Shown here one piece after another: positions 47,667 through 56,147 of a stretch of DNA of 64,000 bases. Below the pieces are notes generated by a model. It ran no database searches and was not told the DNA's origin. It saw nothing but the letters and a program-made list of their open reading frames with translations. A program made the position numbers and the translations under genes. Where the stretch lies: the NCBI GenBank assembly GCA_023954075.1, contig JAMLIV010000013.1:1-64000 (forward strand), in the 5' to 3' direction. Positions within the stretch are counted from its first letter, which is position 1. Every line of letters starts with the position of its first letter. This DNA is from Lysobacteraceae bacterium (GTDB lineage: Bacteria; Pseudomonadota; Gammaproteobacteria; Xanthomonadales; Xanthomonadaceae).

Positions 47667-48035
47667 ATGACCAGCAAGCTCATCCAGGAATTCGAGGCCG
47701 AGCAGGCCCAGCGCCAACTGCCGACGTTCGGCCCGGGCGATACCGTCATCGTCAACGTCAAGGTGAAGGAAGGCAACCGCGAGCGCATCCAGGCCTATGA
47801 AGGCGTGGTGATCGCCAAGCGCAACCGCGGCCTGAACTCGGCCTTCACGGTGCGCAAGATTTCGCACGGCACCGGCGTGGAGCGCGTGTTCCAGACCCAT
47901 TCGCCGGCGATCGACTCGGTCGAGGTCAAGCGCCGTGGCGCGGTTCGCGCCGCCAAGCTCTACTACCTGCGCGACCTGCAGGGCAAGGCCGCGCGCATCA
48001 AGGAAGACCTGAGCGCGAACGCCAAGGCCAACTGA
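47667..48035 (+). CDS. rplS: 50S ribosomal protein L19
   Basis: A 122-residue L19 with the canonical core: [20 protein letters not shown] near residue 21, [21 protein letters not shown] near 43, and [25 protein letters not shown] at the end. L19 lies at the 30S-50S interface. In most gammaproteobacteria rplS closes the rpsP-rimM-trmD-rplS operon; here it stands alone behind its own promoter with acs upstream on the other strand. The GCC-rich stretch before the ATG has only a weak ribosome site. Confidence 0.95.
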   Translation: MTSKLIQEFEAEQAQRQLPTFGPGDTVIVNVKVKEGNRERIQAYEGVVIAKRNRGLNSAFTVRKISHGTGVERVFQTHSPAIDSVEVKRRGAVRAAKLYYLRDLQGKAARIKEDLSANAKAN

Positions 48036-48075
48036 TCCGCTTCAACCGCAGCACCGGGCCGCACAGGGCTCACGC

Positions 48076-48100
48076 GACGGCCGCGCAAGCGGCCGTCGGC
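48076..48100 (+). terminator. Hairpin after rplS
   Basis: GACGGCCGC (48076-48084) pairs with GCGGCCGTC (48089-48097) over a GCAA tetraloop. The following sequence is GGCGTTTCC, so the T tract is short. Probable terminator of rplS. Confidence 0.6.
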
Positions 48101-48175
48101 GTTTCCGACACCTTGAAAATCCGCGTCGCCAGGCCCATCTGCAGGCAATCCGCCTGATCTTCCGGAATGAGCCCC

Positions 48176-50050
48176 ATGACCACCGACGCCCAAAGTTTCG
48201 AGTTCCAGTCCGACGTGCAGCAGGTGCTGCGACTGGTCGTCCATTCGCTGTACTCCAACAAGAACATTTTCCTGCGCGAGCTGGTGTCCAACGCATCGGA
48301 CGCCTGCGACAAGCTGCGCTTCGAGGCGCTCAAGGCGCCCGAGCTCTACGGCGACCAGCCGGAACTGCGCATCGACCTGTCCTTCGACAAGGACGCGCGC
48401 ACCCTGACCGTTGCCGACAGCGGCATCGGCATGTCGCGGCAGGAGCTGATCGACAACCTAGGCACCATCGCACGCTCGGGCACGCGCCAGTTCCTGGAGG
48501 CGCTGGGTGAGGCGCAGAAGGCCGACGCCCAGCTCATCGGCCAGTTCGGCGTGGGTTTCTACGCCGCCTTCATCGTGGCCGACAGGGTCACGGTCACCAG
48601 CCGCCGCGCCGGCAGCGACGAGTCCTTCACCTGGGAATCCTCGGGCGACGGGCGCTTCACGCTCGCCCCGGCGAGCCAGGCCGAGCGCGGCACCACCATC
48701 GTGCTCCACCTCAAGGAGGGCGAGGACGAGTTCCTCGACGGCTGGACCCTGCGCTCGCTGGTGCGCACCTATTCGGACCACATCGGTTTTCCGATCCGCA
48801 TGCCGGTGGAAAAGGACGGACAGCCCACCGCCGAGTTCGAGCCCGTCAACCAGGCGGCGGCGCTGTGGACCCGGCCCAAGGCTGAAATTTCCGACGAGGA
48901 ATACCAGGCTTTCTACAAGCACGTCAGCCATGACTTCGGCGACGCGCTGGCGTGGAGCCACAATCGGGTCGAAGGCAACCAGAACTTCACCTCGCTCCTG
49001 TTCATCCCGGCGCGCGCGCCGTTCGATTTCGGCTTCGAGCGCGATGCGCGCAAGGGCCTGAAGCTCTACATCAAGCGCGTTTTCATCATGGACGCCGCCG
49101 AGGACATGCTGCCCAACTACCTGCGCTTCGTGCGCGGCGTGGTCGATTCGGACGATCTTCCGCTCAACGTCAGCCGCGAGATCCTGCAGGGCAGCCGCCA
49201 GGTCGAGAAGCTCAGGAGCGCGCTGACCCGTCGCGTATTGGACCTTCTGGAAAAGACCGCGCGCGATGAGCCGGAAAAGTACGCCGACTTCTGGCGCGCG
49301 TTCGGTGCGGTCCTCAAGGAGGGCCTTGCCGAAGACCCGTCCAACAGCGCGCGCATCGCCAAACTGCTGCGCTTCGCTTCCACCCACAGCGGCGAGCGCG
49401 ACACCCTGGTGTCGCTCGATGACTACCTCACCCGCATGAAGCCGGGGCAGGAGACGATCAACTACCTCAGCGCCGACGGCTGGAACGCCGTGCGCCACAG
49501 CCCGCAGCTGGAAGGGCTGGCTGCGCATGGCGTGGAAGTGCTGCTGCTGCACGAGCGCATCGACGAATGGGCCATCGGCTACCTTGCCGAGTACGAGGGC
49601 AGGAAGCTGCGCAACGTCGCCAAAGGCGCGCTGGGCCGTGCCGAATTGGGCGAGGGCGGTGCGGGCACGGAACAGCAGGAAGCGATCGCCAAGGCCGCCG
49701 AGGGCGTGGTCGGCAAGCTCGCCGCCTCGCTGGGTGAGCGGGTGAGCGAAGTGCGGGTGTCGCAGCGCCTGACCGATTCGCCCGCCTGCCTGGTGATGGG
49801 CGAACACGACATGGGCCTGCACATGCAGCGCCTGCTCAAGGCCGCCGGCCACGACGTGCCTGCAGGCAAGCCCGCGCTGGAAATCAATCCCGCGCACCCG
49901 CTGCTGCAGCGCTACGACACCGAAACCGACCCGGCCAGGCGCGACGACCTGGGGCTGCTGCTTTTTGAACAGGCGCAGCTTGCCGAAGGCGCGGCGCTGG
50001 ACGATCCGGCCGCCTTCGTGCGTCGCATGAACGCGCTGCTGCTGGGATGA
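48176..50050 (+). CDS. htpG: Molecular chaperone HtpG (Hsp90)
   Basis: Bacterial Hsp90 of 624 residues. The GHKL ATPase domain shows SNASDACDKLRFEAL (about 37-51), DSGIGMSRQEL and GQFGVGFYAAF; the middle domain has NVSREILQGSRQVEKL with the ATP-contacting arginine; the C-terminal dimerisation domain ends NPAHPLLQRYD...RRMNALLLG. The ATG at 48176 is preferred because GGAATGAG lies just ahead; an ATG at 48167 would add three residues. No heat-shock promoter is obvious in the 140-base gap. Confidence 0.95.
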   Translation: MTTDAQSFEFQSDVQQVLRLVVHSLYSNKNIFLRELVSNASDACDKLRFEALKAPELYGDQPELRIDLSFDKDARTLTVADSGIGMSRQELIDNLGTIARSGTRQFLEALGEAQKADAQLIGQFGVGFYAAFIVADRVTVTSRRAGSDESFTWESSGDGRFTLAPASQAERGTTIVLHLKEGEDEFLDGWTLRSLVRTYSDHIGFPIRMPVEKDGQPTAEFEPVNQAAALWTRPKAEISDEEYQAFYKHVSHDFGDALAWSHNRVEGNQNFTSLLFIPARAPFDFGFERDARKGLKLYIKRVFIMDAAEDMLPNYLRFVRGVVDSDDLPLNVSREILQGSRQVEKLRSALTRRVLDLLEKTARDEPEKYADFWRAFGAVLKEGLAEDPSNSARIAKLLRFASTHSGERDTLVSLDDYLTRMKPGQETINYLSADGWNAVRHSPQLEGLAAHGVEVLLLHERIDEWAIGYLAEYEGRKLRNVAKGALGRAELGEGGAGTEQQEAIAKAAEGVVGKLAASLGERVSEVRVSQRLTDSPACLVMGEHDMGLHMQRLLKAAGHDVPAGKPALEINPAHPLLQRYDTETDPARRDDLGLLLFEQAQLAEGAALDDPAAFVRRMNALLLG

Positions 50051-50084
50051 ACCCGCGCCCGTCCGCCAACCAGCGAATCGCGCC

Positions 50085-50870
50085 GTGTGCCTGATCCTGG
50101 TCGGCATCGCGGCGCGGCCGGGCAGCCGCATGCTGCTCCTGGCCAACCGCGACGAATTCCACGCGCGCGCGGCCGCTCCGGCCGCGCCCTGGGAGGATGA
50201 TCCGGGTGTGGTCGGCGGACGCGACCTCGTGGCCGGCGGGAGCTGGCTGGCGGTTCGTGGCGACGGGCGCTTCGCCGCCGTCACCAACCTGCGCAACGGA
50301 CTGCCGCAGCCGGCACCGCGCTCGCGCGGGGAGCTGGTGAGCCGCTTCGTGCGCGGTGGCGAGGACGCCGCATCGTGGCTGGACGCACTGCGTGGGCACA
50401 TCGACGATTACGCGCCCTTCAACCTCGTACTCGGCGACGCCGCAGGGGCTTTCGCCTTCGATGGCACCACCCGCACCGTGCGCGGTCTGGAGCCGGGCCT
50501 GCACGCGATCAGCAACGGCCCGATCGACCGCGACTGGCCGAAGATGCGCCGCATCCGCGCGGCGGTGGCCGACGCGCTCGCGCACGGCGCGGGCGACGAC
50601 GACCTGCTGGCCCTGCTGCGCGATCCGGAACCGGCTCCCGACGCGCAGCTTCCCGACACCGGCTTCGGTCTGGAGCGCGAGCGCCAGCTGTCGCCGATCT
50701 TCATCGCCGGCACCGACTACGGCACCCGCGCCAGCACCCTGGTGGAGCAGGGCGGCGACGGCGCGCTGCGGCTGGTCGAACTGGGTTTCGGTGCCGGCGG
50801 TCGGGCCTCAGGACGATCCGCGTGGCATCACCGTCGCGGTGAAGGCTGGCGGCCTGGTCGCGAGGGCTGA
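50085..50870 (+). CDS. NRDE family protein (TANGO2-like)
   Basis: A 261-residue protein named for the conserved NRDE tetrad (LLANRDEFHARAAAPA, about 18-33) of the TANGO2/Ntn-hydrolase-like family. The start GTG at 50085 puts a cysteine at position 2 (MCLILVGIA), the potential N-terminal nucleophile after Met removal. NLVLGDAAGAFAF and YGTRASTLVEQ are family segments. The last 20 residues (from about GGRASGRS) do not fit the family and may be a drifted end. Eukaryotic TANGO2 is tied to haem and lipid handling; the bacterial role is unknown. Confidence 0.85.
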   Translation: MCLILVGIAARPGSRMLLLANRDEFHARAAAPAAPWEDDPGVVGGRDLVAGGSWLAVRGDGRFAAVTNLRNGLPQPAPRSRGELVSRFVRGGEDAASWLDALRGHIDDYAPFNLVLGDAAGAFAFDGTTRTVRGLEPGLHAISNGPIDRDWPKMRRIRAAVADALAHGAGDDDLLALLRDPEPAPDAQLPDTGFGLERERQLSPIFIAGTDYGTRASTLVEQGGDGALRLVELGFGAGGRASGRSAWHHRRGEGWRPGREG

Positions 50871-50914
50871 GGCATCCGGCCCGGGCGGATCGCGATGTTT
50901 GTCCGTCACGCGGC

Positions 50915-51553
50915 TTACCACCCCCTGCACCATTGGCTTTCGCAGGGCACGCCGTCACGGTCCCCGTCCATCTGCGTGCCCGGACAGTTGCGAATGAAGA
51001 ACTTCGCCTCGTCGCACGAGCGCATCTGGCTGCAGTGGATACGGCCGTCGCACTGGAACGGCGAGGCTGCGGCCTGTGCCGGCTCGCGGCTGGATTGCGG
51101 CCGCGTCGCCGCGCGCTCCGCCGCAGGCGGCGCGAATGCGTTGCGCTCCTGGAACCACGTCGCACCGGCGTAGGCAGCCGTCGCCGCAATCGCCAGCACC
51201 AGCGCGCGGCGCGGCAGAGAGCTGTTTTGGCGGCGCGGCCGTGCATCGTGCGAGCGCGGTGCGTGTGCGGGGCGCGGTGAATGGTGCTCGGTGTGAGGCC
51301 GTGACGACGGACGGTGCCGTTCGACAGGTTCGAGGGCCAGCGTCTGGGGCAGACGTACCCGGACGGCGCGCCGGCGGCCGTCGGGGGCCGTTTCCATCTC
51401 GAAGGAAACCGTCGTGCCAATTTCCGGTCGCGAGCCGCGCGGCAGCGCCGAGATGTGTACGAACACGTCTTCACCGCCCGCCTTGGGCGTGATGAAGCCG
51501 AAGCCGCGCTCCTCGATCCAGCGGCTCAGCGTTCCGATCTGCGATGGTGCCAT
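50915..51553 (-). CDS. Cold-shock domain / excalibur domain fusion membrane protein
   Basis: A 212-residue protein in three parts: a cold-shock domain at about 1-70 with the RNP-1-like ERGFGFI motif and VFVHISAL (RNP-2); a basic, low-complexity linker and one membrane span (ALVLAIAATAAYAGATWF, about 114-131); and a C-terminal excalibur calcium-binding domain (about 165-212) with CSQMRSCDEAKFFI and DGDRDGVPCE. The first domain should be cytoplasmic and the last outside. RNA binding joined to Ca2+ binding across a membrane is unusual; role unknown. The ATG at 51553 is chosen over 51604 because homology begins there. Confidence 0.82.
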   Translation of the reverse strand: MAPSQIGTLSRWIEERGFGFITPKAGGEDVFVHISALPRGSRPEIGTTVSFEMETAPDGRRRAVRVRLPQTLALEPVERHRPSSRPHTEHHSPRPAHAPRSHDARPRRQNSSLPRRALVLAIAATAAYAGATWFQERNAFAPPAAERAATRPQSSREPAQAAASPFQCDGRIHCSQMRSCDEAKFFIRNCPGTQMDGDRDGVPCESQWCRGW

Positions 51554-51773
51554 GGCGTCTTGTCCGGGGGCGGGCCGCGCGGTCGCGGCGGACGATGCCC
51601 ACATGGACGCAGGCAGGATGGCTTCGTGACGGGTAGGTTACCTCACCGCCGTCGCGGAACGGTCACACGAAGCGGCCCGGCTTCCGTGACCTTTTCATGA
51701 CGCGAATTGAGATACGGCCGTAATGCTGCGATGCAATATTGGCCGGCATCACCGACGTGGAAGGAAGGACGAC

Positions 51774-52556
51774 ATGGCCTGGCGTATCCGAATCGTGGCG
51801 GTTGCAGCTCTGGCGTTCCCGCCGATGTTCGTGCCCGCGCAGGCGCAGGACGAGGCCTGGCTGCGCACGGCGGAGGAGTTGGGCACATCGCTGTATCAGA
51901 TCGACCGCGCGGTACAGGCGGCGGCAAAGGAGGGCGAGCGGTCTCGCGCCTTCCGGCGCGACGAGCGCGTGCAGGGCTGGGTGGCAGACGTGCAGCCGGA
52001 TGTTGTCCGGATCACCTATGTCGGCACCCAGGACGGTGCGCCGGTGGGGTTGTATCGGGCGGCGGTGGATCGTTCCGGCAGGATTCGCGAGGCGCTGGAG
52101 GCGATCGACGCCGAGCCCCTGAGCGCAGATCTGGCGATGCAGCACGCCATTGGTCGCACGGCGCGGGAGGTGCAGCGCACCACGTGTTCCAACGAAGTGG
52201 AAACGCTGGTGCTGCCGGCGGATGATGGCTGGCACGCCTATGTATTGCCGCGTGCCGCGTTCGCGGACGTGTACGTTCTGGGCGGCAGCTATCGCATCGA
52301 GCTTTCAGCGTCCGGCGACGCCGTGACGCAGGTGCAAGCGCTGGCCTCCGAGTGCGTCATCGTGCAGAACAAGAAGGGCTCGGACGCGATGCTGTTTGCC
52401 GAGGACCGCGGCCTGTTGCCGAACGAACTGCACGTCTACATCAGCCGCATGGCGGGCAAGGCGATGTACGTCACCACCACCCCGAACGGACGTACCTGGC
52501 TGATCCGGGATGGCCGCATCCACGGCGTGGAGAGGATTCCCGGCGCTGCCGGATGA
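51774..52556 (+). CDS. Secreted protein of unknown function
   Basis: A 260-residue protein with a signal peptide (residues 1-24, ending FVPAQAQ) and no recognised domain. The mature part starts with helices (DEAWLRTAEELGTSLYQI) followed by beta-rich sequence with DVYVLGGSYRIELSASG and two well-spaced cysteines (TTCSNEV and SECVIVQ). AAGGAAGGA a few bases upstream is a strong ribosome site for the ATG at 51774. It is flanked by unrelated genes, so context gives no clue. Confidence 0.75.
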   Translation: MAWRIRIVAVAALAFPPMFVPAQAQDEAWLRTAEELGTSLYQIDRAVQAAAKEGERSRAFRRDERVQGWVADVQPDVVRITYVGTQDGAPVGLYRAAVDRSGRIREALEAIDAEPLSADLAMQHAIGRTAREVQRTTCSNEVETLVLPADDGWHAYVLPRAAFADVYVLGGSYRIELSASGDAVTQVQALASECVIVQNKKGSDAMLFAEDRGLLPNELHVYISRMAGKAMYVTTTPNGRTWLIRDGRIHGVERIPGAAG

Positions 52557-52616
52557 GCGGACGCGGCAGCACTGCGATGTGATCATCGCGGCTCCCGGGT
52601 GGCCCTGTCCCTCGGT

Positions 52617-52651
52617 TCGTCATTCCCGCCGGAAACATGCGGGAATGACGA
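52617..52651. repeat. Inverted repeat of the CGTCATTCCCGC type
   Basis: TCGTCATTCCCGC (52617-52629) and GCGGGAATGACGA (52639-52651) form a perfect 13-bp stem with a nine-base loop. This ATTCCCGC/GCGGGAAT pattern is a common intergenic repeat in proteobacteria. It lies 60 bases after a stop codon and may double as a terminator. Confidence 0.75.
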
Positions 52652-52881
52652 GCCGGAGCCATTCTCCGTCGATGCGGCAGCCGAGGCTCCGGGCCAATCG
52701 GGTCGTTGCTTGATGTCCCGGTGCGCGGCTGGCGACGCAGCGTCGACGCGCTTTCCTCCAGCGCCTGCCGCAGGCGATCGGCCTGGAAGGGGCGCATGGC
52801 TTGGTAGTCCTGCGCGTCGGGCACGCGCTGCGGTTGCGCCCGGGAGCGGGCGCGACGGCTGGATCCCGCAGCGGAAACGAC

Positions 52882-52907
52882 AGCGGCCCGGATTGCTCCG
52901 GGCCGCT
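52882..52907 (-). terminator. Hairpin after the endonuclease gene
   Basis: AGCGGCCCGGA (52882-52892) and TCCGGGCCGCT (52897-52907) make a perfect 11-bp stem with a four-base loop, 20 bases downstream of the minus-strand stop. The tail GTCGTTTCC has only a short T run. Confidence 0.65.
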
Positions 52908-52926
52908 GCGTGTCAGACATTCGGGA

Positions 52927-55692
52927 TCAGTTCTCGAAGCCGTCGGCGAAGATTGCGTCAGGTGGAATGATCGCAAAGGTCGCAGTCACCGCGCAGTCGG
53001 CCTGGATGTTGGCCGCGCTGTAGCTGGCACCCGAGCCGGTGACGGTGCAGGTGTCGCCCGCAACGCTCACGACGTGGTAGCCGGTCGCCGGCGTGACCGT
53101 GAAGCTGGCCGTGCCGCCGGAGGTCACCGTCTGGGAGGCAGGCGTGATCGTGCCGTTGCCGCCGGAGGTCGCCGTGACGGTGAACCCGCCGGCGCAGCCG
53201 CTGCCGACCGCGACCGTCACCGTGGCCGGCGTCGATACGCGGGTGCCGTCGGAGGCGCGGTAGCTGAAGCTGTCGCTGCCGCAGAAGCTCGCCTGCGGGG
53301 TGTAGGTGAAGCCGCCGTTGGCGACCAGGGCGAGGCTGCCGTGGCTGGGCGCGGTCGCAACCTGCGCCGAAAGCGGTGCGCCCTCGGCGTCGCTGTCGTT
53401 GACCAGCACGCCGCTGGCGGCCGCGACGCTGAGCGTGCCGCCCTGCGCCACCGCATAGCTGTCGTCATTGGCGGCCGGGGCGTTGAGGTTTAGCGTGCAG
53501 GTCGCCGGCTGGGTGGAGGCGAACAGCGCCGGCGTCACCCACTCGGGGTGGTCCACGAACGGGTTGCGGTTGTTCTGGAAGCTCTGGATCACGCCGTTGC
53601 GGATGACTTCTTCGACGTCGGGCAGGTCGTCCGCGTGCCAGGCCAGAAGGTCGCTGAGCAGGCCCATGTAGGCCTTGGCCGCGGTGTTGGAGGTGATCAC
53701 GATCTGGCTGCGGTTGTCGGTCAGCTCCAGGTCCGGCGTGTCGCCGTCGTGGCCATCTTCGGACGCGATGCCCTCGTAGCGGATCGCCATGTAGAACATG
53801 GCGCGTGCCATTTCGCCCTTGCGGTGGTTCCAGGTCTGGAACGAGCCGGTGTTGCCGTTCGGCCCCTTGTACCAGTTCGACTGGCCGGGTCCGCCGACGC
53901 CTCCGTTGATCTCGGTGCCGAGTTCCAGGCAGCCGCTCGACGCGGGGCAGTTGGCGTAAGGCATGTTGCCGCGCGCCGAGTTCTGGTCGGTATCGGACAG
54001 CCACAGCATGTGGGTGTCAGTGTAGGCGGCAAGGCCGCTGTTGCCAAAGCCCAGCGAGTTGGGCCAGGAGTGCTCGCGGTTGTAGGTGAGGCCGGAACCG
54101 GTGCCGGCGCGGTCGCTGCCCTTGGCGTAGGAGCGGTTGCGGTACACGTCGATGATGCGATTGGAGTTGGCCGGGTCTTCCTGCGCGACTTCCAGGATCG
54201 TCCAGGTGTTGGTGGTGCCGCCGCTGTAGGGGTACTTCGTGTGGCCCTTGATGGTTTCGTGCAGCGAGCAGCGCAGCATCTGCGGCGAGGCCAGGTTGAC
54301 GTTCTCGTAGTAGGCACCGACGTTGCCGATATCCAGCACGGTGAAGTCGATGATGACGTCGGCCGCCATCGCGCCGCCGTCCAGATCCATGATGGCGGCG
54401 GCGTGGATGGTGAAGCTGCACGCGTCGCCGGCCACCAGCGCGGTGCCGGTGTCGATGCTGAAGTTCACCCCGCCGTCGTTGGTGGTCGGGGTCAGCACGA
54501 TGCCGGTGGAGGCGGCGCAGGCGAGGCTGAACGCCCCAGCGTCCGCGACGACCGGCTCGCTGAAGGTCACCTTGAGGTCGCCGGCCGAGGGGAAGTTGCT
54601 GGCGTTGTGCGTTGGCACCGTGCCGACCACAGTGGGCAGCACGTTGGGCGGCGGCGCGATCGTGGTGAAGTGGATCGTGCCCGGATCGACCAGCGGGAAG
54701 GCCGAAGGTCCCTGGTCGGTGATGAAATCAGTATCCAGCGTCAGTTCGCAGGCTTCGCCCACGGTGAACACGGCAGCGGGCGTAAGGAAATACTGGGTCG
54801 GCCCGCCGCTGACCAGGACATTGGACGGGTTGCGGTAGCCCGAGCTGGCGCACTGGATCTCGAACCACACGCCGCTCACGTCCACCGGTTCGGAGAAGGT
54901 CAGCGAGAGCGCTGCGTTGACGGGAAAATCGGTGGCGTTGTGCGCCGGAGTGCTCGACGCCAGGGTCGGCGGCACGTCCACGGGGCTGCCGAACACCACG
55001 TCGTCGATCGCCAAAGCGTCGTCCACGTCCGGATCGTTGACGTCGGTCCAGCGCACCCACAGCACCGCGTTCGGCGCGAGGCTCAGGCCGGAAATCGTGC
55101 CCGATACCGGCGCGCGGTTGGCCGCGAGGTTGCCGTCGAGCTTCTGGCCGGACGTGCCCGCGGTGACTGGCGCGACCGCGTCCAGCGCCGCCAGAGTGGT
55201 CCAGTTGCCGGTATTGAGCGCGGTGGCGTCGGTGCTGTAGGCAAAGCTCAGCCGATCGGCACCGTTGAGGTCGCCCAGCCGCCACTGTTCGACGTAGAAA
55301 CCAACGGCCAGCTCGGTGACCGTCGCGCCGCTGTCGTTGCGCAGCTGGGCACCCAGCGTGGTGACGACGCTGCCCGAACCCAGCGCGCCGAGGGCGCGTT
55401 CGCTGGAGCCCTCGCTGCCGTAGCTGAAGGTGTTGCCGGAAGGCGAACTGCCATCGTCGACCAGGTAGGTGTTGTTGGCGCTGCTGTTGCCCGTTTCCAG
55501 GAAATACCAGCCCGCAGGCAGTAGCGACGATGTCGTGTTGTGTGCCGACGCCAGCGTATCGAAGTCCTCCGACGCCCCCGCGCCCGGGCCGGCCAGCGAT
55601 ACCGCGCCGCTGCCTACCTGTTGACCCATCGCCGCCAGCGGCAATGCCATCGCCATCACGGCCAGCAGGCCGCGAAAATCCGTTGCTTTCAT
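52927..55692 (-). CDS. Large secreted endonuclease I with Ig-like and cadherin-like domains
   Basis: A 921-residue exported nuclease. A signal peptide (1-24, ending AAMGQ) precedes a jelly-roll-like region, two SbsA-type Ig domains (about 245-345 and 350-455, each opening STPAHNATDFP or GTVPTHNASNFP), an endonuclease I domain (about 460-690) with the active-site block YNREHSWPNS near 536 and WNHRKGEMARAMFYM near 620, then a cadherin/Big_9-like domain (about 735-815) and a bacterial repeat domain (about 825-905). It ends DAIFADGFEN. The domain order points to a surface or secreted DNase for nucleic acid scavenging. The ATG at 55692 is chosen because the signal peptide starts there. Confidence 0.9.
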   Translation of the reverse strand: MKATDFRGLLAVMAMALPLAAMGQQVGSGAVSLAGPGAGASEDFDTLASAHNTTSSLLPAGWYFLETGNSSANNTYLVDDGSSPSGNTFSYGSEGSSERALGALGSGSVVTTLGAQLRNDSGATVTELAVGFYVEQWRLGDLNGADRLSFAYSTDATALNTGNWTTLAALDAVAPVTAGTSGQKLDGNLAANRAPVSGTISGLSLAPNAVLWVRWTDVNDPDVDDALAIDDVVFGSPVDVPPTLASSTPAHNATDFPVNAALSLTFSEPVDVSGVWFEIQCASSGYRNPSNVLVSGGPTQYFLTPAAVFTVGEACELTLDTDFITDQGPSAFPLVDPGTIHFTTIAPPPNVLPTVVGTVPTHNASNFPSAGDLKVTFSEPVVADAGAFSLACAASTGIVLTPTTNDGGVNFSIDTGTALVAGDACSFTIHAAAIMDLDGGAMAADVIIDFTVLDIGNVGAYYENVNLASPQMLRCSLHETIKGHTKYPYSGGTTNTWTILEVAQEDPANSNRIIDVYRNRSYAKGSDRAGTGSGLTYNREHSWPNSLGFGNSGLAAYTDTHMLWLSDTDQNSARGNMPYANCPASSGCLELGTEINGGVGGPGQSNWYKGPNGNTGSFQTWNHRKGEMARAMFYMAIRYEGIASEDGHDGDTPDLELTDNRSQIVITSNTAAKAYMGLLSDLLAWHADDLPDVEEVIRNGVIQSFQNNRNPFVDHPEWVTPALFASTQPATCTLNLNAPAANDDSYAVAQGGTLSVAAASGVLVNDSDAEGAPLSAQVATAPSHGSLALVANGGFTYTPQASFCGSDSFSYRASDGTRVSTPATVTVAVGSGCAGGFTVTATSGGNGTITPASQTVTSGGTASFTVTPATGYHVVSVAGDTCTVTGSGASYSAANIQADCAVTATFAIIPPDAIFADGFEN

Positions 55693-55944
55693 TCCTTGTC
55701 CCCGATATCCGTTCGAGGATCGCGGTCGCGATCCGGTGTTGCCCGCGCACGGGCGGCCGTGTCCGGAGAACCCCTGGCCTGCGGACGACCGCGCATGATA
55801 ACCGGAGGTCGGCCGCCTCGCAGCAGGATGCGGTGCGGGTGCGGTGCGGTGCGGGCTTTGAGGCACTGCCACGGCGTGCAGCCCCGTTCAGCCCCGATCC
55901 GCCGCATCCGCTATCATTCACGGCCCCGCACCGCGTGCGGGGAA
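55693..55944 (+). other. Divergent region upstream of the FMN riboswitch
   Basis: About 250 bases without a gene. TATCAT at 55912-55917 could be the -10 box of the riboflavin operon. A perfect hairpin, CCCCGCAC (55924-55931) with GTGCGGGG (55935-55942), stands immediately before the aptamer and would be the 5' end of the transcript. Confidence 0.5.
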
Positions 55945-56083
55945 CGTCTTCAGGGCGGGGTGGAAGTCCCCACCGGCGGTAGGTCGCGCAGCGACGAGCC
56001 CGCGAGCGCTTGCGCCAGGCGCAAGGTCAGCAGATCCGGTCCGATGCCGGAGCCGACGGTCACAGTCCGGATGAAAGAAGACA
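55945..56083 (+). promoter_or_regulatory. FMN riboswitch (RFN element)
   Basis: The RFN consensus is clear: CTTCAGGGCGGGGTGGAAG begins at 55949, followed by TCCCCACCGGCGGTAGG, AGCCCGCGAGCG near 55998, GGTCAGCAGATCCGGT, GCCGGAGCCGACGGTCACAG and GGATGAAAGAAGA. The closing helix pairs GTCTTC (55946-55951) with GAAGAC (56077-56082). It lies 65 bases ahead of ribE and should repress the whole ribE-ribB-ribH (nusB-thiL-pgpA) transcript when FMN is plentiful. The expression platform is not obvious; a T-run at 56124-56128 lies between it and the ribE start. Confidence 0.95.
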
Positions 56084-56147
56084 GCCCGCGTCCGATTCCG
56101 GCGCGGCGCAGGCCTTGACGGCGTTTTTCGCATTGCGGAGAACGACC

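Larger units (their letters stand above)
52557..52926 (+). other. 370-base intergenic region with repeat and terminator
   Basis: This gap between convergent genes holds the inverted repeat at 52617-52651 and the terminator-like hairpin at 52882-52907. A minus-strand frame (52471-52920) crosses it but its translation is Arg/Ser/Pro-rich shadow sequence and is not called. Confidence 0.5.

Noticed and set aside
52471..52920. 149-codon minus-strand frame next to the endonuclease
   Set aside because: Arg/Ser/Pro-rich, runs across an inverted repeat and a terminator hairpin and overlaps the real gene at 51774-52556.
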